Assembly (NCBI GenBank): GCA_958450365.1
Contig: CAUEEP010000657.1
Coordinates: 1-64,000, forward strand
Source of the DNA: Mesorhabditis belari
Taxonomy: Eukaryota > Nematoda > Chromadorea > Rhabditida > Rhabditidae
DNA length: 64,000 nucleotides
Reading direction: 5' to 3'
Shown here: positions 20,476 through 30,210 of the stretch, piece by piece
Layout: each line of letters starts with the position of its first letter
How positions within the stretch are numbered: position 1 is the first letter of the stretch
Translations under genes and position numbers: made by a program
Notes under the pieces: generated by a model
Told to the model about the DNA's origin: nothing
What the model saw: only the letters and a program-made list of their open reading frames with translations
Databases searched by the model: none

Positions 20476-21148
20476 TTGAAAAAGGTAAAACGCTACAATT
20501 TTAGAGGAAATTTAAGGGTTTTTGGTTTTTTTGCTTCGTTGTGTATAAATTATATCGTGGATGATCTAGATTAAGGTAGGTTTCGTCAGAAAACCTACTG
20601 TAACTGCTAGCATTTAAGGGAAAAGTTTGATGAAATCATTCATTCTTTTCCTTCTCTAGATTTCTCGTTTTTGTCGTGTTTTTAACCTTTATTATAGCAT
20701 ACGGTGCAAAATTTTTTCATTCTTTCAAATTTCATATTCGCAAAGCTTTAAAATGTTTAGAATTCTAGAGTTTCCCAATTTTCTATAAATTCTATTAGTT
20801 TTTTAATTCATTTGTCTAGATCTCGGTGTTTTTGTGCTGTTTTTAACATTTTTAATACCATACCGTGTCACATATCACTCAATAATGTAAAAAATAGACT
20901 TGGGTTTTGTAAAATGCCACTAGAATACATAATTTTATGCGTATTTTTTTATTTTCTATCTTTATCGATTCTAGACCCGTGCAATGGATCACTTTTAGCA
21001 TTTTAACAAATCTTTTCTGGAAATTCATCATTCACGCTTTAGAAAACAAGCTTTTATTATTGAAAATGCTAAAAGTGATCCATTGCATTGATCTGCTCCT
21101 TACAAAGAGAAATTCTTTTTATTTTCAGGTAGAATCGCGCCAATCCAG
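20476..21148 (+). other. 5' flank of F1 gene B1f, partly deleted
   Basis: F1 upstream cassette in plus orientation, missing the 'cgccatttcttaatgc...cttaaagcacctcacctg' part (the sequence jumps at about 20783 from 'cccaattttct' to 'ataaattctattag'). Stem-loop at 20980-21087 and acceptor TTTTCAG at about 21122-21128. Confidence 0.6.
20980..21087 (+). repeat. F1-upstream stem-loop (B1f), near-perfect
   Basis: Arms tgcaatggatcacttttagc and gctaaaagtgatccattgca are exact reverse complements over 20 bases and extend through the adjoining 'attt/aaat'. It is the best-matched pair among the copies. Confidence 0.8.
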
Positions 21149-22153
21149 ATGTGGAATCTGACAACATTTCCACTCGAACGTCTTTGCTTTGATCTGAAGT
21201 TGGAGGTTTTGGAGCAATTGGAGGCAAGAGATGTGATGGAATTGGGGAAAGTCAATCAAGGATTCCAACGGGTGATTTCGAGTCGACCATGGATAGCTTT
21301 TGGACATCACGTCCATGAGATTGAATTTGGGTTTGATCCACACGGAATTAAAGCAATCAACATCAAGAAGCTGAATTCGGAGTCTGGCGGGGTCAGTCTG
21401 GATGTCAATCGTCATCTTCCTTTCATCAAAAACATTCGATCGTGCAATGAATTGTATGTGGGCGAGAATTACGACAGCCCAATCGATAAAGATCACGCCG
21501 CTTTTCTGAAACAATTAGAGGCAGTGAATTCACTCGATGCTTTTTGGTGTGTGCCTCAGCACTTGGGGTTGCTTTCTCATTTGTCAGTCAAGATCAAGAG
21601 ATCCGCGATTCTTCCCAGCTTCCGTCAAAAAACTCCATCAATAAAAGATCTGGTTGGGCATTTCATTGAGACTCAACTCAACGAATGTGAAATGGTCGGA
21701 GTTCAGTGTTGGGATGATGATGATTTTCAGTTTTACTACAATGCTTTTGTAAAGAGCCACATCAAATATTTTGAAATCGCATGTTACAAGGAAAATGTCA
21801 TCGTTCCAGCCATTCAAAGGATTGTTGGCCACGGAATTCCGAGCAAAAACCCCGCAGCGCTTGTGAGAGTTTGGGACGATTCTTTCGACGATTTGATAGC
21901 TACAATCGTTGTTTTTCTCAAGGGATATCCAGGAATGAAACAAATCTACGGGAGATATCGTCAACCATTCATTGCATTGGCAAACGATCGTTGGGAGGGA
22001 AGCGGATATCCCGCTTTGACGATGAAAACTCTGTGTTTCCGACGAAATATCAATGCGACGCAAGATTGCATTTACATGTTGGAGATCGATGGAAAGCGTT
22101 ACATCTTTTTTTTCGCCTTCTACATCAAGCCTGATGAAATCATCGATCATTGA
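21149..22153 (+). CDS. F1 F-box-like protein B1f, intact, 334 residues
   Basis: Complete frame. The ATG used by other plus-strand members (agaATGgcg) is agaatcgcg here, so translation must begin at the later Met (MWNLTTFPLERL). F-box-like region at residues 5-44 (LEVLEQLEARDVMEL). The C-terminal region has IPSKNPA, KGYPGMKQIYGR and FAFYIKPDEIIDH. The counterpart in the other super-unit (44533-45573) is clearly diverged in the middle, unlike the twins further left. Acceptor TTTTCAG about 20 bases upstream. A miniature element (22237-22760) has inserted 84 bases past the stop, and AATAAA occurs beyond it at 22993-22998. A 232-codon antisense frame here is a shadow. Confidence 0.75.
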   Translation: MWNLTTFPLERLCFDLKLEVLEQLEARDVMELGKVNQGFQRVISSRPWIAFGHHVHEIEFGFDPHGIKAINIKKLNSESGGVSLDVNRHLPFIKNIRSCNELYVGENYDSPIDKDHAAFLKQLEAVNSLDAFWCVPQHLGLLSHLSVKIKRSAILPSFRQKTPSIKDLVGHFIETQLNECEMVGVQCWDDDDFQFYYNAFVKSHIKYFEIACYKENVIVPAIQRIVGHGIPSKNPAALVRVWDDSFDDLIATIVVFLKGYPGMKQIYGRYRQPFIALANDRWEGSGYPALTMKTLCFRRNINATQDCIYMLEIDGKRYIFFFAFYIKPDEIIDH

Positions 22154-22236
22154 TGTTTTATTGCTATATTTTGCTGGCCTTACAGTGTCTTTGTGTGATT
22201 TAGATCCTGTTTTTGCCTTTAAGCTAGCATTAACTA

Positions 22237-22760
22237 TTGGGTTGGGGAGAATGAGTCGGCGCCAAACTTTAAAGGGACTTTTTGCACACATAAAGCCTTC
22301 TTTAAACATACGTTTGGTTTCATCAAAAGGATCCACTATTTCTCTACAAAATCACTTTTGAGAGATTCCACAAAGCTTTTCTTTCGTGGAGTTTATGAAC
22401 TTCCAAACGCAGCTGGTTAAAATGGCAAAGAGTCCGACTCATCATTTGAACAGTTTATTTCACATAAACCTTCTTTGGTGTTTATATAAAAAAGATAGAG
22501 CACATTCAATTACTTAAGTTGCCAAATTTGCAGAAAGATCCCACCAATGGTTTTTTCTAGATGACACTTTGTAGTTTTTGTGAAAAAATGGCTTTTTCTT
22601 GAGCGGAGGCGCTGTTTGAATTTTCTTTTAAATGTCATTTTGTAGAGAATTAGTTAACCATTCTACTGATATCAAACGCATATTATTTGACGAAGTCGAA
22701 TAGAAGTTTTAGACATTTTTTTGATTTTCGGCGCCGACGCCGACACTCTCCCCAACCCAA
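22237..22760 (+). mobile_element. TA-flanked miniature inverted-repeat element, 524 bases
   Basis: Ends ttgggttggggaga and tctccccaacccaa are perfect inverted repeats followed by related gagtcggcgcc/ggcgccgacgccgac sequence, and both are flanked by TA. That points to the Tc1/mariner superfamily. No transposase motif was seen inside. The equivalent site at about 45655 in the other super-unit lacks it, so it inserted after the duplication or was lost there. Confidence 0.85.
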
Positions 22761-23339
22761 TAATTTCAGTCTCCGAGATTTGGAATTTAGATGTATGCAT
22801 TTGAATTTGTATTTAATTCCCTTGCCTAAGATATTTAAATTTGACTTAATTTCTAAACTTTCTAGACTTTCTACACAAAAGTCCAAAATTAAGATATAGT
22901 TTCAATTCTTTTCTGTACGTTGATGCTTTCGAAGCCAAAAGCGGCTCCTTCTACGCCTTTACATATTCGGTGCACTTTTTTCATGCACCATGAATAAAAT
23001 ATGTTTTTTAACGTTTGTTACTCCTGATAAAAATTAATATGTAAAACCAAAAATAGGGTTTTCTGAGGAAAATGCCTGAATACCAATCGTTTCTTCGCCG
23101 AATCATTCTTTCTTTCCGCTTTCTTCGTTGCTGAAAAATCGCTGAAAAAAAGGCTTATTTAATCTGATCATTTTATATCACCATTCTAATGGGGTTTATG
23201 TATCCGTAACAGGTTAAATTCTGTTGTTTGAACTCTAAATTCGTTGTTGAAGGAATGGATTGACTCAATCTTTTTTAGATATTTTATTGGTTGTTCGATC
23301 GGCAGGTCAGATCCCAAGTTTGTTCTTGTACGAACCTTT
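22761..23339 (+). other. 3' flank of B1f beyond the element; right edge of super-unit 1
   Basis: Continues the F1 3' flank ('gtatttaattcccttgcctaagatattt', AATAAA at 22993-22998). Clear similarity to the second super-unit fades near 23100 (46090 there). After that it resembles the 'cgatcggcaggtcagatccc' stretch of 9440-9475. Confidence 0.5.
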
Positions 23340-23690
23340 TTAGGCATTCATGAATGCATCTGTCAGAATCTACCAAACGAGTTTATGGATTTGAGCGTTG
23401 TTTGTTGTGTTTGTGTTTGTTCTCAAGCAATCCTTCATTTTATTGTAAGTTTTTCCTCTCGTTTGACTGATTCGTTTGACTGGCTCGTTTATCGATTTCA
23501 AACGAGTCGGATTGTCTGAGTGTTTCAATTGACAGCTTCGTCCACTATTCGTAGGTGTGTCTGGAAGGGAAGAGGTAAAAATAGAGTTTTATTCTACTTG
23601 TTTTACCTCAATTCGATTACTTTCCATTCCCTTTTTGTACAAAAGAGAGTTAAACAAAATTGATCTGATAGAGCTTTCTTCTTCTGCATT
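23340..23690 (-). pseudogene. Module M, minus-strand copy at edge of super-unit 1
   Basis: Carries the minus-strand acceptor CTTCCAG near 23567, exon 2-like sequence (with a stop) and exon 1 up to about 23690 (NAEEESSIRSILFN), after which similarity ends at 'ttggtttgg'. No start codon remains. Confidence 0.4.
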
Positions 23691-24178
23691 GGTTTGGTGA
23701 AATCAGAAGATCAGAAGATTTGTGAGATCCAAAACAAGCAACGAAGAGAATTGACCATGAAACATGATATTCTGACGATGGTGTCGACAAATGTGACGCT
23801 CAATAGACACGTCAATAGACACGCTCAATAGACGCGCTGAATAGACACGTTCAAATACAGAAAACAGCTGAAAGTTGAAAATGTACTGTGGCACAGTTGA
23901 GCATCGAAAATGTACAGTTTTCTGGAAAAAGCGTACACATTTTGGCCGGTGACGACAGAATTTGGTGTCAACAAAGTGTCAACAACAGAGTTCTTCTACA
24001 GCCAGTCCCATCAAGGCAAGTGTCATTTCTGAAAATGGAATATGACAATTGGATCTTTGGCATAGAAAAACTAACTTTTTGGAATCCTTTTCAATGTTTT
24101 TTGCTTTTTGCTTTAAGCTCTAGAAATTATAGCTAGTTGAATTGCTTACTTAGTAATTGGTCTTTAGAAAAAAGATTT
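23691..24178 (+). other. Unassigned segment with 12-13-base repeats
   Basis: About four copies of a caatagacacgct-like unit lie at about 23807-23850. Positions 23886-24015 read as an open stretch (SIENVQFSGKSVHILAGD, then VLLQPVPSRQ) ending at a GT-like boundary, which could be a stray exon. I recognise no family. It is not repeated elsewhere in the window. Confidence 0.3.
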
Positions 24179-24180
24179 TA

Positions 24181-24730
24181 TTAGGTTGTCCAATAAGTAA
24201 TGCGTGTTTTGACACGATTTTCAAAATATTACAAAATTGACAAAAGATAACTTTATTAATCGATATATTCTTCACAACAATCAACCACATTTCTCCATCG
24301 TCCGAGCAAAGAGTAAAGTCCGTCATAATAGAATGAAGCTGGTTTTGATGAGAAGAAATCGTCGAGCCATTTTTGCGCCTAGAGCCGAGCCGTCCTCTAA
24401 CGACTCGTTTCCGTCCGCAAATCGTTTAAACCAGCGCTGGCACTGGCTGATTGAAATTGAATCCTCTCCAAATGCGGCACAGATAGTTCGATGGCAATCC
24501 GCTGCAGTTTTACCTCGTTTGAAATCATACAGCATTGATGCGCGGACAACAAACTTTTTGTTTTTCATCTGCAAAACAACATATCTATTATAAAACACAG
24601 GGCAAATGAATAAAATAATATATAAAAATAAACACAAGATGCTGATGATTAAAAAGAGCATATATTTGCTCGAAGCGATTTCGCAATAGTTTCGAAATAA
24701 GTAACACGCATTACTTATTGGACAACCTTA
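24181..24730 (-). mobile_element. Internally deleted mariner element
   Basis: About 25-base terminal inverted repeats (ttaggttgtccaataagt and its complement ending ggacaacctta) flanked by TA. On the minus strand, from the ATG at 24568, the frame encodes FKRGKTAADCHRTI, then QCQRWFKRFADGNESLED, which is the N-terminal helix-turn-helix part of mariner transposases. The catalytic DD(E/D) domain is absent, since only about 550 bases lie between the ends, against about 1.3 kb for a full mariner. The ends look well preserved. It sits about 45 bases left of where the second super-unit copy begins. Confidence 0.9.
24368..24568 (-). pseudogene. Mariner transposase, N-terminal remnant
   Basis: Only the DNA-binding first helix-turn-helix region survives (AAFGEDSISISQCQRWFKRF). 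After LEDGSA the frame runs into unrelated residues and then the left inverted repeat, so no catalytic residues are present. It could bind inverted repeats at most. Confidence 0.8.
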
Positions 24731-24777
24731 TAATTTGAGAACACACAATAGCAGCTATATTTGTTTATGTCGTAGCT

Positions 24778-24945
24778 GATTATGAATGAAATTTTTTTGG
24801 CAAATCTTTCTAGTAGAGCAATCCTTTAATGTATGAGGACAATATTATATCATTTTGTAGCTAATTAAATTCTGCATCGATTGGTACTAAAATTGTGAGT
24901 TTAGGTTAAAAATTGCCCGCGCTACAACGTTTCATTCAAAATCGA
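24778..24945 (+). repeat. Dispersed repeat, second 'gattatgaatgaaat' copy
   Basis: Corresponds to 975-1140 and marks the left limit of super-unit 2. Its continuation is interrupted at about 24948 by the palindromic element. Confidence 0.55.
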
Positions 24946-24954
24946 CTGGATCCC

Positions 24955-25261
24955 CGTAGCCGATTATGAATGAGCGGGTCGGGACGCGTCCAACCATCAA
25001 GTATTTAGTATCACTAACGCAGAATCATTGATAATTATGTTAAATTTTTTAAATTAGAAAGATTGGATAAAAAGAAAAAAAATTATGGGCCTTCAAAGTT
25101 TTCCCTTGAACGAACAGTTTTTTTGCTCTAATTTTTTTTCCTTTTTTTCCAATCTTTTTAATTAAAAAAATTTAACATAATTATCAATGATTCTGCGTTG
25201 AATGATATCAAATACTTGATGGTTGGACGCTCCTAGACCCACTCATTCAGCATCGGCTACG
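24955..25261. mobile_element. Palindromic foldback element, about 307 bases
   Basis: Two arms of about 125 bases (cgtagccgattatgaatgag... and ...ctcattcagcatcggctacg) are imperfect reverse complements around an AT-rich centre of about 50 bases. The matching place in super-unit 1 (about 1150) lacks it, so it is a younger insertion. Flanking sequence shows no clear target duplication, and the class is unassigned. A related end may be present at about 63656-63680. Confidence 0.8.
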
Positions 25262-26091
25262 ACATATGCACTATAAACGTAAAAAGTTTCTCATCTTTCT
25301 GATGAATTTCGTTTTTATTACCCAGTTTTGCTTTAGCACATAGAATGTGGTGTTTGCATAGGTATTTTGGCCGCATTCGATTTTTTCGCTCAGGAAAACC
25401 CCCGGATGCACGCTTTCAGCTTGTTCTAATCTATTTTTCAGCTTGTTCTAATCCATTTTTCAGCTTGTTCTAATCCATTAAAGTATGCGCTACCGGTAAT
25501 CTACTGTTTTTGGCCTTAGCGGTTACTGTAGTTGAAAACTCAAAACCGGATTCGAATCCTTACCCCAAAAAATCGCTGGATAAAAATTTTCAGATCAACA
25601 GCTAGAACTTTGTCGTCAGAATGGCCAGTTACTGATTCTGATGATTGAAAATCTAAAGTATTACACAATTTGCATTCTAATAAGTTATGAAATGGAAAAA
25701 ACTTTGCACAAAACATGCAATTTGGTTTGGTGAGAGCCAGAGTTGAGCGATTTGAACCGAATCGGTTCGATTCGAGTGGCGGAACTTGCTTTCTAAAGCA
25801 TAGATGCCCTACCGTATCCCGCACAAAAATTCCCCTTTTTCCATTCTTTTCATTCTCCTTCATTCCATCATCGAATCGCAAACTTTATCCGGTTTTTATG
25901 CCGAGTCCTGCTAAGTTTTCTTTCCCCTTCCTAAATTCTATTATATTTTTGTAGCGCGTTTTTAAGGTACTCTCTCTTTCCCCTCATTCGTTCTCTCCTT
26001 TTATATTGTTTGAAAGTTGAATTTTTCCGTGACTTCAGTAAATCTTGCAAATGCCAATTCAAATGACGTCTTTTTATTTTCAGATACAAGA
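25262..26091 (+). other. 5' flank of F2 gene A2
   Basis: Counterpart of 1150-1976. A short triplication (cagcttgttctaatcca/tttt) at about 25425-25475 is unique to this copy. Acceptor TTTTCAG ends at 26083. Confidence 0.5.
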
Positions 26092-26610
26092 ATGTCGGTT
26101 GCAACGATCGGGGATTTGCCATTAGAACTGATTGGGAAAATCGCACCCTATCTCGATGTGAATGACGTGATGATGGTGAATAAGAGGCTCTACTCGAGCT
26201 ATGCGATGAGTCAATCGATCGTTTTTGGAAAGCACGTCGCTATGGCTGCCCTGGAACAGAGCTCCGAACTAAAAAATTCGATCAAGACGTTCTTCGATTC
26301 TCCGTTCTTTCAATTGAATGCAACTCTTCTTCCTTTCGTCAAACGGATCGATTCATGCGACGAGTTAGAATGTTTCAGTGCCAAAGGGCCCTATGGAATG
26401 TTCTTAGACCAGTTGAAATCTGTGAACCAACTCCAGTTCAGTTCAGACAACGAATACGACGATTTATGCGAGGATGGAAGGTGCTACACTGGAATGTTCC
26501 TAAACCAGTTGAAATCCGTGAACCAACTCGATGTCGGGGTTTACATGAAGGAAGATTACCTGAAGTTCCTCAACAATTTTCGTGGATCGGTCAAAAAAGA
26601 ATCAGGATGA
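26092..26610 (+). CDS. F2 F-box-like protein A2, 172 residues, intact
   Basis: The one F2 gene open from an ATG to a stop. The ATG lies 9 bases after a TTTTATTTTCAG acceptor, a context usual for nematode trans-spliced or short-leader genes. A canonical F-box core (LPLELIGKIAPYLDVNDV, MMVNKRLYSSYA) occupies residues about 7-43. It is two to three residues shorter than in B copies. The second half contains two copies of GMFL(D/N)QLKSVNQL about 35 residues apart, encoded by a 40-base DNA repeat, and an acidic linker (SSDNEYDDLCEDG) between them. No further domain recognised. Likely an SCF adaptor-type protein by F-box alone. Substrate unknown. Confidence 0.75.
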   Translation: MSVATIGDLPLELIGKIAPYLDVNDVMMVNKRLYSSYAMSQSIVFGKHVAMAALEQSSELKNSIKTFFDSPFFQLNATLLPFVKRIDSCDELECFSAKGPYGMFLDQLKSVNQLQFSSDNEYDDLCEDGRCYTGMFLNQLKSVNQLDVGVYMKEDYLKFLNNFRGSVKKESG

Positions 26611-27065
26611 GGAATTTTAGGAGACTAGCGCAAAAGATGTCATAATCTTCGTCAATAGAATTTTAAGAGGAAAAAAATCCGATCGATTTAGAGAATCTAG
26701 TATACACAACACCGCTTTGTCAGAAACAAAACCACATTGCAAACAGACTTGATCCCTTTCCCTCGGAGTTAAACAGGTTGAACGAATTTTGAAACCGATT
26801 CAGGGATGGTTAGAGCCCGGAAGAGGCGGCAAACTTTGCAGATCGACCACCTTGCCCAGACAGTCATAAATCGTCATCACTAAACTAGAAAAGCGGCAGA
26901 AAGTAGGAAATGTATTTTAAATGAAAAGAGAGCTAGTAATAAGGAAGCTTTCAAGTGAAACAGTGGGGTGATGAGACTTATCGAATGACAATAAAAGAAA
27001 TTACCTATACAAAAAAGTTTACAAACAAAATTCACACGATACTCAAGTAATCACAGCAAAACAAT
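26611..27065. other. F2-to-M spacer, copy A2
   Basis: Counterpart of 2491-2943. Nothing beyond the minus-strand IYDCLGKVV...LQSLP frame is seen. Confidence 0.4.
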
Positions 27066-27270
27066 ATGGATCAGGGCGGCAGAAGAAGAAAGCTCTATCA
27101 GATTAATTTTGTTTAACTATCTTTTGTACCAAAAGGGAATGGAAAGTAATCGAATTGAGGTAAAACAAGTGGAATAAAACTCTATTTTTAGCTCTTCCCT
27201 TCCAGACATACCTACGAATAGTAGACGAAGCTGCCAATTGCAACACTCAGCTATTTCGACTCGTTGGAAA
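27066..27270 (+). pseudogene. Module M small gene, copy A2, frame lost at start
   Basis: The exon 1 start reads atggatcagggcggcagaag in place of atggatcaggataatgcag, a replacement that shifts the frame into an early stop. The donor and the TTCCAG acceptor remain. Confidence 0.45.
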
Positions 27271-28078
27271 TCGATAAACGAGTCAATCAAACGAGTCACT
27301 TAGAACGAGAACAACTACAATAAAATGAAGGATTCCTTGACATCAAACACAAAAACAACAAACAACGCTGAAACCCATACACTCCTTTGGTAGATTCTGA
27401 CCGATGCGTTGATCAATGCCTAAAAAGGTTGGTACAAGAACCAACTCAGGATCTGAAATGCCGATCGAACAACCAATCCATCGATTCCGTCAACAACGAA
27501 TTTGGAGTCCAAACAAAAGAATTCAACTTGTTACGGATACATAAACCCCATTAGAATCCCGATATAAAATGATTAGACAAGTCTTTTTTCCCTTTTCAGA
27601 TGAGTCTTTTTTTCAGTCATTTCTGAGCCGAAACGAAGAAGGCAAAGCGGAAAGAAAGAATGATTCGGTGAAGAAACAATTGGTATTCAGGCATTTTCCC
27701 CAGAAAACCTTATTTTTGGGTTTACAAATTAATTTTTGACAGCAGTAACAAACCTTAAGAACCATACTTTATTCATGGTGCATGAAAAAAGTGAGCCGAA
27801 AATGTAAATACATAGAAGGAGCCTCTTTTGGCTTAGAAAACACAAACGTAGAGAAAAGAATTGAAATTATATTTCAATTTTGGACTTTTGTCAGAAAGTT
27901 TAGAATTTAAGTCAAATTCAAATATCTTAGGGAAAGGGAATTAAATACAAATTCAATCTCCGACATCCAAATTCAAATTCTCCGAGATTGAAATTAGTTA
28001 ATGCTAGCCTAAAGGCAAAAACAGGATTTAAATCCGGCAAAAACAATGTAAGGCCAGTCAAATACAGTAATAAAAAAA
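27271..28078. other. Spacer and 3' flank of F1 gene A2a
   Basis: Counterpart of 3150-3961, visibly diverged (roughly one difference per 12-15 bases near 27850). Minus-strand AATAAA complement at about 27768-27773. No gene. Confidence 0.5.
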
Positions 28079-29089
28079 TCAATGATCGATCATTTCATCG
28101 GGCTTGATGTAAAAGGCGAGAAATTGATTCGAGGACAACATGTAGATGCAACCTCGCGTCGTATCGATATTTTGTCGGAAACACAGAGCTTTCATCGTGA
28201 AACTTTGATATCTGCTTCCCTTGTCACAATCGTTTGCCAATGCAATGAATGGTTGACGCTTTTTCCCGTAGATTTGTTTCATTCCTGGATATCCCTGAAG
28301 AAAAACAACGATTGTAGCCTTCATATCGCGGCGATGTACCAAATCGTGGTAAATTCTCACAACCCCCGCAGGGTTTTTGCTCGGAATTCCGTGGGCAACA
28401 ATCCTTTGAATGGCTGGAACGATGTGATCGCCGTTGTAACATCCGATTTCAAAATATTTGATGTGGGTCTTTATAAAAGCATCGTGGTAAAACTGAAATT
28501 CATCATCATCCCAAAAATTAAATCCGACTACTTCACATTTGTTGAGTTGAGCCTCAATGAAATGTCCAACAAGATCTTTTATTGATGGAGCTTTTTGAAG
28601 GAAGCTGGGAAGATACGCGTCACCCTTGATCTTGACTGGCGAATGAGAAAGCAACTCCAACTGCTCAGGCACACACCCATCCCAATAGAGTGAATTCACT
28701 ACCTCAAGTTGTTTCAGAAAAGCGGTGTGATTCTTGCCGATTGGGTCGCAGTCACCATTGCCCATCCACAATCGATTGCACGACCGAATGTTTTTGATAA
28801 AAGGAAAGTGACGAATGACATCAAGACTGACCCCACGTGACTCCGAATTCAGCTTCTTGATGTTGATTGCTTCAATTCCGTGTGGATAAAACCCAAATTC
28901 AATCTCATGGACGTGATGTCCAAAAGCGATCCATGGCCGACTCGAAATCATCCGTTGGAATCCTTGATTGACTTTCACCAATTCAATCACATCTTTTGCG
29001 TCCAATTGCTCCAAAACCTCCAACTTCAGATCGAAGCAAAGACGTTCGATTGGAAATGTTGTCAGATTTCGCATCTCGAATGGCATCAT
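28079..29089 (-). CDS. F1 F-box-like protein A2a, intact, 336 residues
   Basis: Best reference gene for family F1. Start ATGATG at 29089, 24 bases after a TTTACAG acceptor on the minus strand. Residues 11-50 form the F-box-like region (FPIERLC, LEVLEQLDAKDVIEL, VNQGFQRM): the leucine/isoleucine spacing matches the F-box consensus, but the usual LP start is FP. The centre contains the conserved FPFIKNIRSCN and FLKQLE...NSLY. The C-terminal region has EFQFYHDAF, IPSKNPAG, QGYPGMKQI, ALAND, and ends FAFYIKPDEMIDH. No membrane segment or signal peptide is visible. Single exon. Its twin at 3962-4973 is broken by a 2-base deletion. Confidence 0.8.
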   Translation of the reverse strand: MMPFEMRNLTTFPIERLCFDLKLEVLEQLDAKDVIELVKVNQGFQRMISSRPWIAFGHHVHEIEFGFYPHGIEAINIKKLNSESRGVSLDVIRHFPFIKNIRSCNRLWMGNGDCDPIGKNHTAFLKQLEVVNSLYWDGCVPEQLELLSHSPVKIKGDAYLPSFLQKAPSIKDLVGHFIEAQLNKCEVVGFNFWDDDEFQFYHDAFIKTHIKYFEIGCYNGDHIVPAIQRIVAHGIPSKNPAGVVRIYHDLVHRRDMKATIVVFLQGYPGMKQIYGKKRQPFIALANDCDKGSRYQSFTMKALCFRQNIDTTRGCIYMLSSNQFLAFYIKPDEMIDH

Positions 29090-29800
29090 GAATGGCGCCT
29101 TTCTACCTGTAAATAAAAAGAATTATTCTTTGTAAAGAGCAGAACAATGCAATGGATCACTTTCAACATTTTTAATAGTGAAATCTTATTTTCTAAAGCC
29201 CGAATGATGAATTTCCAATAAAAGATTTGTAAAAATGCTAAAAGTGATCCATTGCACGGGTCTAGTACCAAAAAAGAGAGAAAACGAAAGAAACACGCAT
29301 AAAATCATGTGTTCTAGTGGCATTTTAACCAAACCCAAGTCTATTTTTTTACATTATTGGGTGAAATTTGGCACGGTATGGTATCAAAACCTTAAAAAAG
29401 CACAAAAAGACTGAGATCTAGACAAATGAATTAAAAAACTAATATTTTAAACAGGTGAGGTGCTTTAAGATGGGGTCTCATGTGTAAAATATGCTGGATT
29501 TGTCAAATTCTAATCAGTTTGCATTAAGAAATAAAGTTTAGTTGAGAAAATTGGGAAATTCTAGAATTTTATACGTTTTAAAGCTTTGAGAATATGAAAT
29601 TTGAAAGAATGAAAAAATTTTGCACCGTATGCTATAATCAAGTTTAAAAACACAGAAATCTAGACAGGGCAAAGAATGAATGATTTCATAAAATTCTTCC
29701 TACCCTAATCCAGATCATCCACGATATCATTTACACTTCAAACCACAAAATACAAAACACTTGTACTCAAATTTGAAACTACACCCTTTCTGGTGCGCTC
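29090..29800 (-). other. 5' flank of F1 gene A2a
   Basis: Counterpart of 4974-5679 with single-base differences about every 30-50 bases. Includes the acceptor and the stem-loop. Confidence 0.6.
29148..29256 (-). repeat. F1-upstream stem-loop (A2a)
   Basis: Same two stem mismatches as the A1a copy (caacattt against aaatgcta), with the outer 15 pairs intact. Confidence 0.75.
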
Positions 29801-30210
29801 ATTTGCTCAACTTCTTCGGCTGCATATTCCTGTATTTTCTCCCTACATAGAAGCGCCGCTCGACTCGCAGCATAGAGCTTGTTGTTTGTCGTGTTTGTGC
29901 TTGTTGTCAAGCAATCCTTCATTTTATTGTAAGTTCTTCTTAGTGACTTGTTTGAATGACTCCTTTATCGATTTCAAACGAGTCGGATTGTCTGAGTGTT
30001 TCAATTGGCAGCTTCGTCTACTATTCGTAGGTATGTCTGGAAAGGAATAGAGTAAGAATAGAGAAGATCAAGAGCTAAAAATAGAGTTTTATTCTACTTG
30101 TTTTACCTCAATTTGATTACTTTCCATTCCCTTTTTGTACAAAAGAGAGTTAAACAAAATTAATCTGATAGAGCTTTCTTCTTCTGCATTGTCCTGATCC
30201 TGATCCACAT
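29801..30210 (-). pseudogene. Module M, minus-strand copy A2
   Basis: Exon 1 (MDQDQDNAEEESS...MESNQIE, about 30100-30207) with GAG|GTAAAA donor, exon 2 after CTTTCCAG with TGA at the position of the cysteine codon, then the KLYAASRAALL...EEVEQM tail. It is better preserved than at 5680-6090 in the serine/glycine positions, but has the same stop. Confidence 0.4.

Noticed and set aside
21638..22336. Long antisense open frame (232 codons) opposite an F1 gene; similar 110-190 codon antisense frames opposite the other F1 copies
   Set aside because: They follow the sense codon pattern, have no acceptor or conserved start, and vary in length between copies while the sense frame stays open.
22687..22899. 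Plus-strand short frame at the right end of the 22237 element
   Set aside because: It reads through the inverted repeat into the F1 3' flank and has no counterpart in other copies.
23703..23894. Minus-strand frame of 63 codons near 23.8 kb
   Set aside because: It lies over the 12-13-base repeats and shows no motif.
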